Part shown: positions 7,877-10,887 of the stretch, piece by piece
Layout of the letters: every line of letters begins with the position of its first letter
Position numbering within the stretch: position 1 is the first letter of the stretch
Source of the DNA: Clostridia bacterium
Lineage (GTDB): Bacteria; Bacillota; DULZ01
Assembly: GCA_012520135.1 (NCBI GenBank)
Contig: JAAYOX010000288.1
Coordinates: 1-10,887 of the forward strand
Length of the DNA: 10,887 nt
Direction: 5' to 3'
Notes under the pieces: generated by a model
The model's database searches: none
Told to the model about the DNA's origin: nothing
Seen by the model: the letters and a program-made list of their open reading frames with translations, nothing else
Translations under genes and position numbers: made by a program

Positions 7877-7897
7877 ATGTTATGTCACCTATGTTAT
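7877..7897 (+). repeat. 7-bp direct repeat at the promoter of the downstream unit
   Basis: ATGTTAT occurs at 7877-7883 and again at 7891-7897, with start points 14 bp apart. The second copy overlaps the extended -10 element. It could be chance in AT-rich DNA or a regulator binding site. Confidence 0.3.
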
Positions 7898-7900
7898 AAT
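7892..7900 (+). promoter_or_regulatory. Extended -10 promoter of the three-gene unit
   Basis: TGT then a perfect TATAAT (7895-7900) gives an extended -10 element with no recognisable -35 (GGAAGA at 17 bp). The predicted start near 7907 leaves a leader of about 20 nt that carries the SD AGGTGAT (7918-7924). Confidence 0.7.
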
Positions 7901-7927
7901 TTTGAGTAACTGAAAGTAGGTGATTAT

Positions 7928-8479
7928 ATGGATTTTTCCAAATACAATCCGGCAAAAATTGTTTTAACTTTTATATTGACTTTAGGCCTACTGTCAGGTG
8001 GGCGTTTTGCTTATCAGGAATTTGGGGTGATGGGTCCCCTCAAAAAGAGTTTGGCAAGTACACCGGTGGTCAAAGAGGCTGTTATCTTTTCGGAAAAAAA
8101 TCAGACCGTTGTTCAAATAGAATTAGGCAAAGTCTCCAGTCTTCAAGCATCCATAAGAGAAATAACCAAGTTGTTACCCATGGATGACGGTTATGTGTTA
8201 GATATTGAAGACCGGCGCAACGAATACCTGACCCGGTTGTGGCAGGAAAATCGCTTTGCCTTGGAAGAAGCGGCTGTTCGCGGTAACCTGACTGAGATGC
8301 AGGCATTATTAAATGAAAATCTTGCTCAAGCTCAATTAGACAGTTGGCTAGTGGAAGTTGATGAACAGAATTTGTATTTGCAGTTGCAGGCAGGGGATCA
8401 CTATTTATATGAAATAGTGACCAGGCATCACTATTTGAATAAGCAGCCCATTGGTAAAGTAGAAACGGGAAGGATGTGA
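7928..8479 (+). CDS. Unrecognised protein with one N-terminal membrane anchor, coupled to FtsH-like protease
   Basis: I do not recognise a family for this 183-residue protein. It starts with a short basic N-terminus (K5, K10) and one hydrophobic span (about 11-27) without a convincing signal-peptidase site, so it is probably anchored N-in/C-out with about 150 residues outside the membrane. That part appears to hold alternating strands and helices: strand-like VVKEAVIFSE (47-56) and TVVQIELGKV (60-69), helices at about 70-83 and 98-137, then strands WLVEVDEQNLYLQLQ (140-154) and HYLYEIVT (158-165). There are no cysteines. The start is ATG 7928 with SD AGGTGAT. The last codons contain the SD of the protease gene and the stop overlaps that gene's possible GTG start, so the two are likely translated together. 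A partner, adaptor or substrate role for the protease is inferred from this arrangement alone. Confidence 0.85.
   Translation: MDFSKYNPAKIVLTFILTLGLLSGGRFAYQEFGVMGPLKKSLASTPVVKEAVIFSEKNQTVVQIELGKVSSLQASIREITKLLPMDDGYVLDIEDRRNEYLTRLWQENRFALEEAAVRGNLTEMQALLNENLAQAQLDSWLVEVDEQNLYLQLQAGDHYLYEIVTRHHYLNKQPIGKVETGRM
8470..8479 (+). promoter_or_regulatory. SD that places the protease start at ATG 8485
   Basis: AAGGATGTGA matches the SD consensus AAGGAGGTGA except for one base and lies at the correct distance from ATG 8485. The overlapping GTG at 8476 is inside this SD and is the less likely start. The site overlaps the final codons and stop of the upstream gene, which suggests translational coupling. 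Confidence 0.6.
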
Positions 8480-8484
8480 AGAAC

Positions 8485-9963
8485 ATGTCCCAAGAGATTA
8501 TCCTTGGCGTAGTTTTGGCCGTCGCCGTATTTTTTATTATTTCAGGCTATAATGTGGTACCTTTGTTGGTACTGTTCATGCTGGGAAGTGTCTTATATAT
8601 CGGGTTACAGAGAAAGGGCCTTGTAAATAGCTCTTTTTTTGCAGAAGTTCCTGCCGGAGGACAAATAAATTTTACTGATGTAGGAGGGCAGGCTACTGCC
8701 ATAAATGAACTGATGGAAGCCATGAATTTTATTAATGAAAAAGATAAAATAGGACATTTGGGGATCCGCCCCCTCAAAGGGATACTTTTAACCGGCCCTC
8801 CCGGGACAGGCAAAACCTTGTTGGCGAAGGCTGCGGCAACATATACAGATTCATTGTTCTTCGCTACATCCGGTTCTGAGTTTGTGGAAATGTATGCCGG
8901 CGTAGGTGCTCAGAGGGTGAGAAACCTATTTCGTCAAGCAAGGAAGAAAGCTAAACAACAAAGTAAACGGCGGGCTATTATCTTTATAGATGAAATTGAA
9001 GTACTGGGAGCTAAGCGAGGCTCTCATGCCAATCACATGGAATATGATCAAACCTTAAATCAGCTGTTGGTAGAGATGGACGGCCTTGAGCCGGAAAATG
9101 ATTGCCAGATATTGGTTATTGCAGCCACTAACAGAGTTGATATGATCGATGCCGCCCTGTTGCGACCGGGCAGGTTTGATCGGATTGTCCAAGTACAATT
9201 ACCTGATAAAGAGGGAAGGCTGCAGATCTTACAGCTTCACACTAAGAACAAGCCTTTGGGGGATGATGTGGCATTAGAAGCTATTGCTAAAGATACCTTT
9301 GGTTTTTCCGGAGCCCATCTGGAGAGTCTAGCCAACGAAGCAGCCATTATGGCTTTCCGTGAGGGCCAGGCAACCATCAGCCAAAGGCATTTTAAAGAAG
9401 CAATCGACAAGGTTATGTTGGGAGAAAAACTGGAGCGGAAGCCGGGTGAACAAGAACTGCAAAGGGTGGCTATTCATGAAACCGGTCATGCCCTCATCAG
9501 TGAGTTAGAGCGTCCCGGTTCGGTGGCTCATGTCACTATTGTTCCACGAGGACAGGCTATGGGGTATATGCGGCAGTCGCCGGAACAGGATAGTTATATG
9601 CAGACCAAGACCCAGTTGGAGAGCCAGATTAGAATTGCTTTAGCCGGTGCGGTAGCTGAGGAGTTGATTCTACAGGAAAAAAGTACGGGAGCTGCTAACG
9701 ACATCAAGGAAGCTATTAAATTGGCTAAGCGTCTGATTGCCTGCGGCCTATCGGAACTGGGAATTGTCGATGGAGAACAGTCAGGGGATTTGGTAAGTGG
9801 GGCGGTAAGAAGTATCATTGCCCAGCAGGAACAAAAAGTTAAACAAGTCCTGAGCAATTACAGGCTATTACTGCAGCAGGTAGCCTCACTGTTGCGACAA
9901 GAAGAAAACTTGTCCGGTGAAGAGCTGAGGGCTTACCTGCAACATTTTAGAACGATTGCTTAA
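8485..9963 (+). CDS. Compact FtsH-like AAA+/M41 membrane zinc protease without extracytoplasmic domain
   Basis: ATP-dependent membrane protease of the FtsH type. In the 492-residue form (ATG 8485), two hydrophobic spans (about 5-21 and 25-41) are joined by only a few residues; canonical FtsH has a domain of very roughly 75-100 residues there. The AAA module has Walker A GPPGTGKT (104-111), a pore loop MYAGVG in place of the common MFVGVG, Walker B IIFIDEIE (165-172) and the second region of homology ending RPGRFDR with both arginine fingers. The peptidase has the zinc motif HETGH (331-335) and TGAANDI, whose aspartate (about 406) fits the third zinc ligand, so it should be catalytically active. 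Total length is well under the usual 600-650. It differs from B. subtilis YjoB, which lacks the protease domain. GTG 8476 is an alternative start. It is probably a second FtsH beside a standard one elsewhere in the genome. Confidence 0.92.
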   Translation: MSQEIILGVVLAVAVFFIISGYNVVPLLVLFMLGSVLYIGLQRKGLVNSSFFAEVPAGGQINFTDVGGQATAINELMEAMNFINEKDKIGHLGIRPLKGILLTGPPGTGKTLLAKAAATYTDSLFFATSGSEFVEMYAGVGAQRVRNLFRQARKKAKQQSKRRAIIFIDEIEVLGAKRGSHANHMEYDQTLNQLLVEMDGLEPENDCQILVIAATNRVDMIDAALLRPGRFDRIVQVQLPDKEGRLQILQLHTKNKPLGDDVALEAIAKDTFGFSGAHLESLANEAAIMAFREGQATISQRHFKEAIDKVMLGEKLERKPGEQELQRVAIHETGHALISELERPGSVAHVTIVPRGQAMGYMRQSPEQDSYMQTKTQLESQIRIALAGAVAEELILQEKSTGAANDIKEAIKLAKRLIACGLSELGIVDGEQSGDLVSGAVRSIIAQQEQKVKQVLSNYRLLLQQVASLLRQEENLSGEELRAYLQHFRTIA

Positions 9964-10010
9964 AGTTTAACGGGTCGGCTGAAAATCCGGGAAAGAAGCA
10001 GGGGGAGAAG

Positions 10011-10887
10011 ATGAAGCTGAAGCAAAGAATAGGGGCAGCAATTGTAGTGGTTTTTACTGCTTTGGCGTTAGTGGGATTATTTAATAAGATGGATTTTTCA
10101 ATAGAAGCTTTCGAATTCGAAATCCAATTGGAGTTACCGGACCACGGTGTAACGGAGATTTCCATACCACCCCTTGGTTCTATTAGTGTTGCCACACACA
10201 ACACCCCTGTCAGGCTCCACCTTACCCTCAAGAATATCAGCCTGGATCTGTTGGGCAATATTTTGGAGAATATTTCAGATCAGCAGGAATTGGTGGATAT
10301 GTTCCAAACCAAAGGGAGCTATATCCTTCGTTTTTATATTCTGAGACTGTTACTGCTGGCCTTTTTAGGGGGGATAGCAGGGGCATTATTGTTACGTTTC
10401 ACTGATCCCCTGGCCTATCTCTGTTCAGGGCTGGTTGGATTGCTTACCGTGGGAATGTTGCTGGTGGGTACTTATAGTACTTATCAAATAGAAGAATTCC
10501 GTACCCCACAATTTAACGGGGCATTGGAGGCGGCTCCCTGGATGATCGGTTTAGCGGAGGAAGCCCTGTCCAGGGTGCGGGATTTAAGTGATCAAATGCA
10601 GGTGATGTCCGGCAACCTGAATAACATGTTCGAGCGAATGGAAGCAGTGGAACCTTTAGGAATTGTATCAGGGAAAGTGAAAATCTTGCATGTTTCTGAT
10701 ATCCACAATAATCCGATTGCTTTGGATCTGATTAAACAAATTGTGGATAATTATGGGGTAGATTATATTATTGATACCGGTGATTTGTCTGATTACGGTA
10801 CCTCTTTAGAGGGAATGCTTACGGGGGAACTGGCAGCGCTACCGGTACCCTATATATTTGTTCCCGGCAATCATGATTCTCCTGCCA
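10011..10887 (+). CDS. Membrane-anchored metallophosphoesterase (partial, runs off window)
   Basis: The 5' part of a calcineurin-like metallophosphoesterase gene; 292 codons are visible and the frame is open at the window end. The N-terminus has a hydrophobic span (about 6-25), an 80-residue loop of unknown fold (26-106), then two more spans (about 108-128 and 134-156). A helical, possibly coiled-coil stretch (about 182-214) leads into the catalytic domain. Three metal-binding motifs are visible: DIH (D230, H232), GDLSD (257-261) and GNHD (286-289). Three spans with a basic N-terminus inside would put the catalytic domain outside the membrane, though the topology is uncertain. The start is ATG 10011 with GGGGGAG at 10001-10007, 47 nt after the protease stop and with no terminator between, so it is probably co-transcribed. 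The substrate is not predictable; family members cleave phosphomonoesters or diesters, including lipids and nucleotides. Confidence 0.9.
   Translation, partial: MKLKQRIGAAIVVVFTALALVGLFNKMDFSIEAFEFEIQLELPDHGVTEISIPPLGSISVATHNTPVRLHLTLKNISLDLLGNILENISDQQELVDMFQTKGSYILRFYILRLLLLAFLGGIAGALLLRFTDPLAYLCSGLVGLLTVGMLLVGTYSTYQIEEFRTPQFNGALEAAPWMIGLAEEALSRVRDLSDQMQVMSGNLNNMFERMEAVEPLGIVSGKVKILHVSDIHNNPIALDLIKQIVDNYGVDYIIDTGDLSDYGTSLEGMLTGELAALPVPYIFVPGNHDSPA

Noticed and set aside
8082..8486. Minus-strand open frame of 134 codons opposite the unrecognised 183-residue gene
   Set aside because: The plus-strand gene has its own promoter, SD and coupling to the next gene. The minus-strand frame has no supporting signals.
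9947..10258. Minus-strand open frame of 103 codons across the protease end and phosphoesterase start
   Set aside because: The plus strand here codes for the phosphoesterase N-terminus with a strong SD and downstream motifs in frame. The antisense frame shows no domain.
1..10887. tRNA or rRNA genes, CRISPR arrays, insertion sequences, phage attachment sites
   Set aside because: I saw no cloverleaf-like segment, spaced repeat array, transposase frame or terminal inverted repeats. The genes are densely packed and of similar composition throughout.

Overview
The window reads as a chromosomal segment from an anaerobic, low-to-moderate GC Firmicute. By eye the base composition is in the mid-40s percent GC, the Shine-Dalgarno (SD) sites are strong and AGGTGAT-like, and TTG and GTG starts are used freely. 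The order ftsK/spoIIIE - RodZ-type gene - rimO - pgsA is the conserved Firmicute neighbourhood seen in Bacillus (spoIIIE ... ymfM-pgsA-cinA-recA). The presence of rimO and of a selenouridine tRNA-modifying enzyme points to Clostridia, perhaps the Peptococcaceae/Desulfotomaculum-like group. That placement is inferred from gene order and style only. All eight genes are on the + strand and none looks broken.

Region 1 (1-1765): an extended -10 promoter, then a Na+/phosphate cotransporter-family gene with a PhoU-like tail starting at TTG. It is followed by an 88-nt gap that holds three small dyads. The last is a perfect 8-bp inverted repeat abutting the ribosome binding site of ftsK.

Region 2 (1766-7852): a dense same-strand run of ftsK/spoIIIE, mnmH (selU), a RodZ/YmfM-like membrane HTH protein, rimO and pgsA. 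Gaps are short, rimO and pgsA overlap by 4 bp, and the run closes with a clear rho-independent terminator at 7830-7852. The genes cover chromosome translocation, tRNA wobble selenation, cell shape, ribosomal protein S12 methylthiolation and phospholipid synthesis. This is housekeeping content rather than one pathway.

Region 3 (7853-10887): a separate transcription unit with its own extended -10 promoter, in the place where many relatives carry cinA and recA. It encodes (a) an unrecognised 183-residue protein with one N-terminal membrane anchor, (b) a compact FtsH-like AAA+/M41 zinc protease that lacks the usual extracytoplasmic domain, translationally coupled to (a), and (c) a membrane-embedded metallophosphoesterase cut off by the window end. 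This three-gene unit is the best candidate here for an undescribed system. I propose that the 183-residue protein supplies the extracytoplasmic part that the protease lacks, as a sensor, adaptor or substrate, and that the phosphoesterase acts in the same envelope process. That functional link is inference from gene order, coupling and topology.
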